DNA from: Companilactobacillus alimentarius DSM 20249
GTDB taxonomy: Bacteria > Bacillota > Bacilli > Lactobacillales > Lactobacillaceae
Assembly (NCBI RefSeq): GCF_002849895.1
Contig: NZ_CP018867.1
Coordinates: 1,922,001 to 1,986,000 of the forward strand
Length of the DNA stretch: 64,000 nt
Direction: 5' to 3'
How positions within the stretch are numbered: position 1 is the first letter of the stretch; each line of letters opens with the position of its first letter. Below are positions 26,068 through 34,027 of this stretch, piece after piece. A program made the translations under genes and the position numbers. A model generated the notes under the pieces. That model had not been told where the DNA came from. It ran no database searches and was given only the letters and a program-made list of their open reading frames with translations.

Positions 26068-27465
26068 TTAGGCGATGCCCATAAGTTGCCAAAGTGGAAC
26101 ACAAATGAGTAAGCCAATGATATTTAAAAACATATAACCAATAGACGATTTAGCCATAGCACCACGTGAAGCCATGCTATCTTGAACAGCAGCACTACCT
26201 GTCAGAATAGGAGCGTTCATGTAAGACAAGAGCCAAACATTAACACTAGTTGTAACGATAATAGCGATAATTGCAGGACTAAAACTCATTTGTGAAAAGA
26301 ATGGAAGTAAGCCGATAGTGATTAAAGTACCTGTCGAGATCAAAGAAACAACGACAAACTTGCATAGGTAAATAATAATAGGCAAAACAATTACGGTAAT
26401 ATAGATATTTCCGATAATTGGAGAAATAGCTGGAGCTAAGATTCTTCTTAACCAAGTTGTTAAACCAGCTGATTGCATAACATTGCCTAAAGCCATAACA
26501 GTACCGATAAAGATAATTGTGTTCCAGCTTAAACGAGTCTTGAAATCTTCAGGAATCAAAACCTTCAGAGCAACTAGAACGCTGACACCGATAATGGCGG
26601 TAACAGCGGCTGGAATATTGAAAACTGATTCCAAAATCCAAAAGACGATAGCAACCAAGATAACGGCTGCGGTAATCTTTTCTTCACGTGACATTGGCCC
26701 TAATTCATCCAATTGTTTGGAAATGAACTCTCGAGAAACGGGTTTATCATCTTTGGGCTTGAATAGGAAGGTCAATAAGAAGTAACCACCAATCAAAATA
26801 ATAATTGTCCAAGGAATCATCATAATGAACCAATTACCCCAGTTCAATTGGGCCTGAGCTTTGGCAGGTAAGAGTCCTTTGAAAGCATAGTTTTGTGCTG
26901 TAGCACTTAAGAAACTGGCTTCAGTAACGAAGAACCCCCAGAGTGCTGCGAGAAATAGTCCAGAACTGCCTTTACCAAAGGGTTTGTAGCCTAGAGCATT
27001 ACTAATTCCCTTGGCAATGGGTGTACTCATTGCAGTTTTGGGATGAGCGCTAGGAATCATGGGTGCAATAATCGTTCCGGCTGTGAAAAGTGCTAAAGTT
27101 TGACCTCTAAAATTAGCTGGAAAGAAAGTCATAATCTTTAAAGCAATTCTTTTAATTAAACCAGTTTTGGTAGCAGCGGCACCTAAACCTAAACCACCGA
27201 TAATGATCCACATTGTTGTCGTTGAGAAAATTTGATAGGCAATTTCAAATTTAACGGCGCCTAAAACGACCCAAGAGGAAAGCATCAATAAGCCAGTAGC
27301 AAAACTAGGAATAACGTTAAAGATCCAGAAAATATTGGCTGTAACTAGTGAAGCTAGAACAATCATACCTGCATGAGTTAGACCATGAGGAGTTGGAATA
27401 AAGAAGGTAATAATAACTCCAAGAACGATCCCAACTATGCCGGCAATTAACTTTTTGTGTTTCAT
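26068..27465 (-). CDS. DASS/SLC13-family anion transporter
   Basis: A 465-residue membrane transporter with about 12 helices, of the divalent anion:sodium symporter family. IIGGLGLGAAATKTGLIKRIA, PMIPSAHPKTAMSTPIAKGI and the final SYMNAPILTGSAAVQDSM segment fit the two substrate-clamp loops of CitT/TtdT/YflS-like proteins. These take up dicarboxylates such as malate, tartrate or 2-oxoglutarate. It sits next to a sugar-acid dehydratase cluster, and aldarates are dicarboxylates, so aldarate uptake is a reasonable inference. It is 16 nt downstream of a hydroxyacid dehydrogenase gene in the same operon. Confidence 0.85.
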   Translation of the reverse strand: MKHKKLIAGIVGIVLGVIITFFIPTPHGLTHAGMIVLASLVTANIFWIFNVIPSFATGLLMLSSWVVLGAVKFEIAYQIFSTTTMWIIIGGLGLGAAATKTGLIKRIALKIMTFFPANFRGQTLALFTAGTIIAPMIPSAHPKTAMSTPIAKGISNALGYKPFGKGSSGLFLAALWGFFVTEASFLSATAQNYAFKGLLPAKAQAQLNWGNWFIMMIPWTIIILIGGYFLLTFLFKPKDDKPVSREFISKQLDELGPMSREEKITAAVILVAIVFWILESVFNIPAAVTAIIGVSVLVALKVLIPEDFKTRLSWNTIIFIGTVMALGNVMQSAGLTTWLRRILAPAISPIIGNIYITVIVLPIIIYLCKFVVVSLISTGTLITIGLLPFFSQMSFSPAIIAIIVTTSVNVWLLSYMNAPILTGSAAVQDSMASRGAMAKSSIGYMFLNIIGLLICVPLWQLMGIA

Positions 27466-27481
27466 AGTGGGTTACCTCGTG

Positions 27482-28471
27482 TTATTTATTTTCTGATGCT
27501 AAAATTTCTTGGTTGACCGGGAATTCAGGTACTTTGCCATTTGAGAAATCAATAATGGCTTGTGCGGCACCAAGTCCAAGGGCTTGATTAGCCTCAATAG
27601 TTGTTCCGGCCATATGACTTGTCAAAATAGTATTCTTACTTGTGAATAATGGATTGTTTGGAGTTGGTGGTTCAGGATTGAATGAATCAACTGCAGCTCC
27701 AGCAATAGTGTCCGCGTTTAAGGCAGCGGCTAGGTCATTTTCATTAATAATTCCTCCACGAGCCGAATTAATGATGAAAGCTGAATCCTTCATAGTAGCC
27801 AATTCATTGGCAGTAATCATATTCTTTGTTTCAGCTGTGAGTGGCATATTAATTGAAAGAAAATCGGCCACTGGATAAATATCTTTTAATTTTTTGTAAA
27901 GCTTTACTGGTGATTCTTTCAAATATGGATCGTAACCAACGACATTCATGCCAAAAGCTTGAGCTAATTTAACTAATTCACGACCGATTTTTCCTAAACC
28001 AAGAATGGCTAGAGTTTTGCCACGAAGTTCGTTACCGTTGAGGTTAAATTGAGTTGAGAAACCAGGCAATGAACCAATTTCAGTTAACTGATCTTTCTTT
28101 TCGTGGATTAATTTATTAGAAGCTAAAACTTTTCTACTTAACATCAACATAGTAGTGATAACGTATTCGGCGACGGAAAATGCGTTAGCACCATTAACCT
28201 TGGCAACTAAAATATTTTTCTTAGTAGCCTCATCAACGTCGACGTTATTAATACCAGTACCATTACGTGAAATAATTTTAAGATTCTCGCCAGCATCAAT
28301 TACTTCGGCGGGTAATTCGGATGAACGCATGATTACAGCATAAACATCCTTGATTTCCTTCTTCATTGTTTCAATGTCGGTTCCAGCTGAAATATGAACG
28401 TCAAAACCATTGTCCTTAAGAAGCTGAATTCCTTTGTCATCAATCTTTTCGCTTAACAAAACTTTCTTCAT
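27482..28471 (-). CDS. D-isomer-specific 2-hydroxyacid dehydrogenase
   Basis: A 329-residue enzyme of the SerA/GyaR superfamily. The NAD-binding loop GLGKIGRELVKLAQAFG lies near 158-175, and VVGYDPY gives the Asp that selects NAD. Catalytic residues are Arg in NSARGGII, Glu in FNPEPP and His in TSHMAG. There is no ACT domain, so it is not a typical regulated PGDH. It may reduce a 2-oxo acid such as a product of sugar-acid breakdown (hydroxypyruvate or a semialdehyde-derived acid); glyoxylate or 2-oxo acid reduction is equally possible. GGGAGG precedes the ATG. Divergent from the sugar-acid dehydratase gene. Confidence 0.87.
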   Translation of the reverse strand: MKKVLLSEKIDDKGIQLLKDNGFDVHISAGTDIETMKKEIKDVYAVIMRSSELPAEVIDAGENLKIISRNGTGINNVDVDEATKKNILVAKVNGANAFSVAEYVITTMLMLSRKVLASNKLIHEKKDQLTEIGSLPGFSTQFNLNGNELRGKTLAILGLGKIGRELVKLAQAFGMNVVGYDPYLKESPVKLYKKLKDIYPVADFLSINMPLTAETKNMITANELATMKDSAFIINSARGGIINENDLAAALNADTIAGAAVDSFNPEPPTPNNPLFTSKNTILTSHMAGTTIEANQALGLGAAQAIIDFSNGKVPEFPVNQEILASENK

Positions 28472-28769
28472 ATGTGATAGCCTCCCATAAAAGTTACGTA
28501 TATCACTAATTTAATTTCACTGCTAATTATAGTTAATGATTTCACTAAGATACAGTCACTAAATGGACCCCAGACGAACTAAATATTACACATAAAAGAT
28601 CAAGAATATTGTTTTGGAGGATTTTTAAAGCCTTTGCAAAAATAAAATAATCAAAAGCAAGAACAAAAAGTTCATCAGGGGTAAAGAATTGAACTGTTCA
28701 TTAGTGAAAAATGTAACTACAATTAATTTGAAAATAGTTGCACAAAGTAATTTGAATGGAGGAAAGACG

Positions 28770-29987
28770 ATGAAGATTGTTAGCGTTGATATTATGAAAG
28801 TTCCAAGTGAAGATCCTAGTTTTAGTGGCAATAGTCAAGGATCCAAAGAGGATTGGTGTCCACTAGTAATCAGAATTAACACTGATACTGATATTTGTGG
28901 TTTTGGTGAAGCTGGTCTTGCATATGGTAAAGGTTGGCGTGGTGGCTTTGGCATGTTGCAAGATTTTAGCCAAGTCATTATAGGTGAAGATCCCCTGAAC
29001 ATTGAGAAAATTTGGGATAAACTTTTCAATACTACTTATTGGGGAATTGCCGGTGGTGTTGTAGTCAACGCAGCTATCAGTGCCATTGATATTGCACTTT
29101 GGGATATTAAAGGTAAGTATTACAACACCCCAACTTATGAAATTTTAGGTGGAAAGACAAATGATCATCTCAGAGCCTATGCTAGTCAATTGCAATACAA
29201 TTGGGGTGAACAGATCGACAAACTAAAATTGATTACACCTGAAGATTATGCCGAAGTGACAAAGAAGGTTATGTCTGAAGGCTATGATGCTTTGAAGTTT
29301 GATCCTATTATGCTAAGTGACCAACCAGATGGTGGTGGCGAGTGGAATACTAAAGGAACCGTCTCCCAACATATCATTAAAGTTGCTTACGATCGTGTTA
29401 AAGCAATGCGTGAAGTTGGTGGGGATGACTTGGATATCATTATTGATATGCATGCTAACTCAGATACGACTTCTGCTATTAAGATTGGTCAAGCACTTGA
29501 GGATTTGGATATTCTTTACTATGAAGAACCAGTTAATACATTAAATCCTGATAATACTTTGGAAGTTTCCCAAAGAGTTAATATTCCAATTGCTGCAGGT
29601 GAGAGAGTATTCACTCGTTGGGGCTTTAGAAAATTCTTTGAAGATCGCTCTATCAAAGTTGCTCAACCTGATCTTTGCTTAGCCGGTGGAATTTCTGAAG
29701 CTAAAAAGATTTGTGATATGGCTTATACGTATGATATCAATGCTCAAGTCCACGTTTGTGGAGGACCAATTGCGATTGCGGCAGCTCTTCAAGTTGAAGC
29801 AGTTATTCCTAATTTCCTAATTCACGAAGTTTACCAACGTGCTATCAATGCCAAAGATCGTGCAACATGCAAATATGATGATTATCAACCAGTAGATGGC
29901 TTTATTGATATTCCTGATAGACCTGGTATCGGACAAGAGTTGAAACCAGAAGTCATTGCTAAATGTAAGAAAGTAACTATTAAATAA
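28770..29987 (+). CDS. Sugar-acid dehydratase of the mandelate racemase group (enolase superfamily)
   Basis: A 405-residue enolase-superfamily enzyme. ATG 28770 follows GGAGG; a longer frame to 28689 has no family sequence. A capping domain (about 1-125) precedes the TIM barrel. DIALWDIKGKYYNTP is the signature near 105-120, KFDP gives the conserved barrel strand, and IIIDMHANSD has the Asp-x-His of acid-sugar dehydratases such as DgoD and mannonate dehydratase. YEEP and AAGERV carry the metal Glu residues, and QVHVCGGP the late histidine. It would dehydrate a sugar acid such as galactonate, gluconate or galactarate. It leads an operon with a lactonase and faces LysR control. Confidence 0.85.
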   Translation: MKIVSVDIMKVPSEDPSFSGNSQGSKEDWCPLVIRINTDTDICGFGEAGLAYGKGWRGGFGMLQDFSQVIIGEDPLNIEKIWDKLFNTTYWGIAGGVVVNAAISAIDIALWDIKGKYYNTPTYEILGGKTNDHLRAYASQLQYNWGEQIDKLKLITPEDYAEVTKKVMSEGYDALKFDPIMLSDQPDGGGEWNTKGTVSQHIIKVAYDRVKAMREVGGDDLDIIIDMHANSDTTSAIKIGQALEDLDILYYEEPVNTLNPDNTLEVSQRVNIPIAAGERVFTRWGFRKFFEDRSIKVAQPDLCLAGGISEAKKICDMAYTYDINAQVHVCGGPIAIAAALQVEAVIPNFLIHEVYQRAINAKDRATCKYDDYQPVDGFIDIPDRPGIGQELKPEVIAKCKKVTIK

Positions 29988-30001
29988 CGGAGGCTTTTAA
30001 A

Positions 30002-31129
30002 ATGAAGGATAAATTTATTTTAGGCGGCTATACAGAAGATAGCTATACGCCCCACAATCAATCAGAAGGTATGTACGTTGCTACCCTGGATACAAACAAA
30101 AAAAAGATTACCGATATTAGTTTGTTAGCTAAAGTCGATAATCCAGCTTTTCTAAATTATTCTGAGACTGACGGAAAAATTGCGACCGTTTTGACTAAGG
30201 ATGGTAATCAAGGTGGAGTTGGGATTGTTGATACCAAAACTGGTAAATTGATTTCAGCTAGTTATTTACCTAAGAAACACGGATCTTATGAAGCTTATGA
30301 TGCTACGAAGAATCTTTATTTCTGGAATGAATTGCCATATACAGTTCCTTCATATATTTCAATCGACAGTGAACATAAGGTTTTGTTTGCCGCAAATTAT
30401 AATACTAATGCTATTCATACTTTTAAGATGAACGATAACTATGAAATTACTGATAGTCATACTTATCCAATCGAAGGTCACGGACCACTAGTTGAACAAG
30501 ATCACGCCCATATCCATTTTGCCAGAGAGTTACCAGATGGTAGATTGATTGTATGTGGATTAGGCTGCGATAAGTTATTCATCTATGATGTTGATTTCGA
30601 TACTGCTGAATTAACTTTAAAATCAGCATTTGATGCAAAACCAGGATTTGGTCCTCGCCAACTAGCCATTGCTAAAAAAACTAATTACATCTATGTTCTA
30701 GGTGAACTGTCTAGCCGTGTCGGTGTTGTTGAGTACAACCATGAGACTGGTAAATTGGAAAGAATTGCCGACTACTCTAATATTCCTGAAGGATACGTCG
30801 GACACAGTGGCTCAGCTGCCATCAGATTGTCAACGGATGAGAAGTTCTTATATATATCAAATCGTGGGCATGATTCAATTACTGTTTATAAGATTTTGGA
30901 CGGAGGGAAACATCTTGAGAAGATTCAAAATATTAAAACTGAGGGTGTCTTCCCACGTGATTTCAGTTTGAGTAAGAACGGTGATTTCTTGCTGTGTGCT
31001 AACCAAAACACTAACGATTTAATTCTCTTTAATCGTGATACCAAGTATGGTTACTTAAGTATTGCTCAAACTGGTATCAAGCATGATGCTTGTGTTCGTG
31101 TTCTTGAAGCTACTGATTTTCTAAATTAA
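30002..31129 (+). CDS. Lactonase family protein (seven-bladed beta-propeller)
   Basis: A 375-residue beta-propeller of the 6-phosphogluconolactonase (Pgl, YkgB) / muconate cycloisomerase-like lactonase family. It begins ILGGYTEDSYTPHNQSEGMYV, and has GFGPRQLAIAKKTNYIYVLGE, GSAAIRLSTDEKFLYISNRG and VFPRDFSLSKNGDFLLCANQN, typical blade motifs with conserved Arg/His. It would open sugar-acid lactones before dehydration. It lies 14 nt after the sugar-acid dehydratase, in the same operon, which supports a role on lactones of gluconate, glucarate or galactarate rather than in the pentose phosphate route. Intact length. Confidence 0.85.
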   Translation: MKDKFILGGYTEDSYTPHNQSEGMYVATLDTNKKKITDISLLAKVDNPAFLNYSETDGKIATVLTKDGNQGGVGIVDTKTGKLISASYLPKKHGSYEAYDATKNLYFWNELPYTVPSYISIDSEHKVLFAANYNTNAIHTFKMNDNYEITDSHTYPIEGHGPLVEQDHAHIHFARELPDGRLIVCGLGCDKLFIYDVDFDTAELTLKSAFDAKPGFGPRQLAIAKKTNYIYVLGELSSRVGVVEYNHETGKLERIADYSNIPEGYVGHSGSAAIRLSTDEKFLYISNRGHDSITVYKILDGGKHLEKIQNIKTEGVFPRDFSLSKNGDFLLCANQNTNDLILFNRDTKYGYLSIAQTGIKHDACVRVLEATDFLN

Positions 31130-31165
31130 AAAAGAGGCAAAATCATTTAAGATTTCACCCCTTTA
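31127..31165. terminator. Bidirectional terminator
   Basis: AAAGAGG...CCCCTTT stem with inner AAATC/GATTT between the lactonase gene and the convergent LysR gene; overlaps the LysR stop. Confidence 0.55.
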
Positions 31166-32054
31166 ATTCAGATATTAAACTGTTTAATGAAGGATTTTTA
31201 TTATTCGGTTGATACAAGAAGGCGGAAGCATAATATTTATTAACATTGTTCGTAATTCTAAGGAATTTGATCATCGGATTCTGAGCTCTTTCCTTATTTA
31301 TAAAAGGACTAGGATAGAAACCGACGCCGTTGTTGGAAGCAACTAGCATGTCACGCTGTTCTAACGATGAGACACGACTGATTTGTTCAGGCGCGAGGAA
31401 ACCGTCAAATTTATCAAGGAAAACTTCCCTTAAATAGTAAGATTCAGAAGAACTGTAATAAAGGACTTTCATATGTTTTATCTCATCCAGACTTGCAGAA
31501 TCTTTTCTAGCAAGGGGACTGTTGACACTCACGCCGAGCATTAATTCACCTTCAGCTAATTTGATTATTTCCATAGCTTTAAAGTCAGCGCTCTCACGCG
31601 AAAGATTGTAATAAGGTGTGACGGCAAAATCTAAATTATTACGTTTCAATAATTGAATTAAGCGAATACCACTTTCTTCTTTTAATTCGAGTTTGATGTC
31701 TGGATACTTTTTCATAAAAGGGGCAATGATAGTTTCTAAGATGACTGTTTGATTGAGGGATGAAAAGCCAATTCTCAAAGTGGGTGTTGGTTTTTCATTG
31801 ATAGTCTGCATTTTAGTTAAAGCATCATTGTAAGTGTTAACGATATCCTGTGCTGTAATAACAAACTGCTTACCGGCACTATTTAATTTGGTACTATTTT
31901 TCTTTCGTTCAAATAGTGGGGTATCGAGTTCGTTTTCGATTTGATCCATCTGTTTGGAAACTGTTCGTGGAGAAAGAAATAATTTTTCGGCAGCGGATTT
32001 GAAACTACCGTTTCTAGCGACAGACAAGAACGTTTTAAGTCGATTGATTTCCAT
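31155..32054 (-). CDS. LysR-family transcriptional regulator
   Basis: A 299-residue LysR-type regulator. ATG 32054 is preferred: GGGGGATC lies just upstream, and the longer frame adds a non-family hydrophobic stretch. The N-terminal helix-turn-helix reads MEINRLKTFLSVARNGSFKS / AAEKLFLSPRTVSKQMDQIE. The effector domain (about 90-290) starts PTLRIGFSSLNQTV. It sits between a dehydratase-lactonase operon and a divergent glucarate dehydratase gene, so it probably senses a sugar acid and controls this locus. Two near-identical TGAACAAYTA sequences in the intergenic space are candidate binding sites. Confidence 0.88.
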   Translation of the reverse strand: MEINRLKTFLSVARNGSFKSAAEKLFLSPRTVSKQMDQIENELDTPLFERKKNSTKLNSAGKQFVITAQDIVNTYNDALTKMQTINEKPTPTLRIGFSSLNQTVILETIIAPFMKKYPDIKLELKEESGIRLIQLLKRNNLDFAVTPYYNLSRESADFKAMEIIKLAEGELMLGVSVNSPLARKDSASLDEIKHMKVLYYSSSESYYLREVFLDKFDGFLAPEQISRVSSLEQRDMLVASNNGVGFYPSPFINKERAQNPMIKFLRITNNVNKYYASAFLYQPNNKNPSLNSLISELKG

Positions 32055-32082
32055 TATGATGATCCCCCAATAAAATAATTTT

Positions 32083-32112
32083 TGAACAACTAATATTATT
32101 ATACATGAACAA
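32083..32112. promoter_or_regulatory. Direct repeats in LysR/gudD intergenic region
   Basis: TGAACAACTA at 32083 and TGAACAATTA at 32106, 23 bp apart, lie between the divergent LysR and glucarate dehydratase genes. A related GAACTGTTCATTA stretch lies upstream of the other dehydratase (about 28690). Candidate LysR targets by position only. Confidence 0.35.
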
Positions 32113-32154
32113 TTATTACTTCGATTAATCAATAAATATACGAGGAGATTTTTT

Positions 32155-33483
32155 ATGAGTATTCCAAAAATTGAAAAGATGGATGTATATCCAGTTGCTG
32201 GCTATGACAGTATGTTATTAAATTTAAGTGGTGCCCATGGTCCGTATTTCACAAGAAACATTGTTATCTTAACAACTGATGAAGGTCAGGTCGGTGTTGG
32301 GGAAGTCCCTGGTGGACAAAAGATCACTGATACTTTGAATCAATCAAAAGAATTAGTAATTGGTAGAACAATCGGTGAATACAAAGATGTTCTTTTGAAG
32401 GTTAAAGAAAAATTCTCATATTTGGATAAAGGTGGTCGTGGTCAACAAACATTTGATCAAAGAATTATGGTTCACGCTCTAACAGCCATTGAAACTTCAT
32501 TCTTGGATCTATTAGGTAAACATTTCCACGTTCCTGTTGCTGCGTTATTAGGTGATGGTCAACAACGTGAAAAGGTTGGCGTTTTAGGTTACTTATTCTA
32601 CGTTGGTGATACAAGTAAGACCGATATGCCATACTTACAAGACGATGATAATTCCAGTGATTGGGGTAAGTTGCGTCGTAAACCGGCTATGGATCCAGAA
32701 TCAATTGTTAAATTAGCAAGGGCTGCTTACGATAAGTATGGTTTTAGGACTTTCAAACTCAAGGGTGGAGTCTTCGATGGCGAAGAGGAAGTTGCTGCTA
32801 TCAAAGCGCTTCATGAGGCATTTCCAGAAGCCAAACTTGATCTAGATCCAAATGGTGCTTGGTCATTGAAACAAGCCATTCATTATGCTGATGAATTGAA
32901 AGGTATTCTTCATTATATTGAAGATCCGTGTGGTGGCGAAGATGGTTTCTCCGGACGTGAAATTCTTTCTGAGTTCCAACAAATTACGCACATGCCTACA
33001 GCTACAAATATGGTTGATACCGACTGGCGTCAAATGTCTCATGCGATCGCTTTGAATTCCGTTTCAATTCCATTGGCAGATCCACACTTCTGGACAATGG
33101 AAGGAGCTGTTCGTGTAGCTCAATTGTGTAATGAGTTCAATTTGAATTGGGGCGTTCACTCTAACAATCATTTTGATATTTCATTAGCAATGGTTGCCAA
33201 TGCTGCTGCCGCTGCTCCAGGTCGTGTTTATGATGTTGACACTCATTGGATCTGGCAAGATGGACAAAATCTTACAAAGAATCCATACAAGATTGAAAAT
33301 GGACAATTGACTGTTCCTAAGACTAATGAAGGTCTAGGAGTTGAAATTGATCTTGATAAGATCAAAAAAGCTAATGAACTGTATCTTAAAAAGGGCCTTG
33401 GTGCTCGGGATGATGCCAAAGCTATGCAATTCTTAATTCCAAATTGGAAATTTGATCCAAAGAAACCTTCAATGGTTAGATAA
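32155..33483 (+). CDS. gudD: Glucarate dehydratase
   Basis: A 442-residue enolase-superfamily enzyme of GudD length and layout: dehydrates D-glucarate (and often L-idarate) to 5-keto-4-deoxy-D-glucarate. Visible are [44 protein letters not shown] (catalytic Lys pair region), LDLDPNGAW (metal Asp and Asn), [29 protein letters not shown], and the late histidine in [15 protein letters not shown]. All match glucarate dehydratases. ATACGAGGAG gives a good ribosome-binding site. It is divergent from the LysR gene. The downstream aldolase for its product was not found in this window. Confidence 0.92.
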   Translation: MSIPKIEKMDVYPVAGYDSMLLNLSGAHGPYFTRNIVILTTDEGQVGVGEVPGGQKITDTLNQSKELVIGRTIGEYKDVLLKVKEKFSYLDKGGRGQQTFDQRIMVHALTAIETSFLDLLGKHFHVPVAALLGDGQQREKVGVLGYLFYVGDTSKTDMPYLQDDDNSSDWGKLRRKPAMDPESIVKLARAAYDKYGFRTFKLKGGVFDGEEEVAAIKALHEAFPEAKLDLDPNGAWSLKQAIHYADELKGILHYIEDPCGGEDGFSGREILSEFQQITHMPTATNMVDTDWRQMSHAIALNSVSIPLADPHFWTMEGAVRVAQLCNEFNLNWGVHSNNHFDISLAMVANAAAAAPGRVYDVDTHWIWQDGQNLTKNPYKIENGQLTVPKTNEGLGVEIDLDKIKKANELYLKKGLGARDDAKAMQFLIPNWKFDPKKPSMVR

Positions 33484-33492
33484 AAAATATTA

Positions 33493-33957
33493 TTAATAAT
33501 GTCGGTAGGGTTTCATAATCCCTCTAGTTTGGTAATCAGTGAAATACATATCATAAATACAGTTGCATATTTTCCAATTCTCTTCCAAATACCACTCTGG
33601 CCTAACGATTTGTTCTTCTAATTTTATCTTAGTAGGGCGAACAATATCATAATCTTTGTCAGTTCTCAAATATCCCTTAGTGTAGCTGTCTACACGGCCA
33701 TTGAAACTAATTTTATCTCCAACATGTAATAAACCGAGTTGTTTGAATCCTTTAGTTAGATTGAACCATAAATGATCAGTTATAAAGATTGTATTATCAT
33801 TGGACAATAACTTAATATTTAACAATAAAATAGTCGGAACGGCGTGCTTCTTGTAATAATCTGTATATTTGAAACCATATTTTTTAAATTCTCCATAAAA
33901 ATGAAATCTTTGATCAGTACCTAATTTCTGTAGAGCAGTTCGTTTATTCTTCTTCAT
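33493..33957 (-). CDS. Hypothetical protein, possibly OB-fold
   Basis: A 154-residue basic protein I do not recognise with certainty. LHVGDKISFNGRVDSYTKGY in the middle looks like an OB-fold strand pair, as in nucleic-acid-binding proteins, and two Cys (ICNCIYDMYF) lie near the C-terminus. No signal peptide or membrane helix. It is the last gene in a minus-strand pair, 70 nt after a PLD-helicase pseudogene, so it may be a functional partner of that helicase. Its ribosome-binding site AGGAAA is buried in a perfect 11-bp hairpin, which suggests translational control or reduced expression. Confidence 0.6.
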   Translation of the reverse strand: MKKNKRTALQKLGTDQRFHFYGEFKKYGFKYTDYYKKHAVPTILLLNIKLLSNDNTIFITDHLWFNLTKGFKQLGLLHVGDKISFNGRVDSYTKGYLRTDKDYDIVRPTKIKLEEQIVRPEWYLEENWKICNCIYDMYFTDYQTRGIMKPYRHY

Positions 33958-33962
33958 AATAT

Positions 33963-33991
33963 TTTCCTATTAACGTTTGATTAATAGGAAA
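33963..33991 (-). promoter_or_regulatory. Hairpin covering the ribosome-binding site of the 154-residue gene
   Basis: Read on the minus strand, TTTCCTATTAA and TTAATAGGAAA form a perfect 11-bp stem with a 7-nt loop. The 3' arm contains the AGGAAA five nt before the ATG, so the site would be masked when the hairpin forms. Confidence 0.6.
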
Positions 33992-34027
33992 TTACGATGA
34001 AAAATTTATAATTTTACCTATTTCCTG

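Noticed and set aside
28625..28831. Minus-strand hydrophobic frame in the divergent promoter region
   Set aside because: No ribosome-binding site, overlaps the start of the sugar-acid dehydratase, and composition reflects an A/T-rich promoter region.
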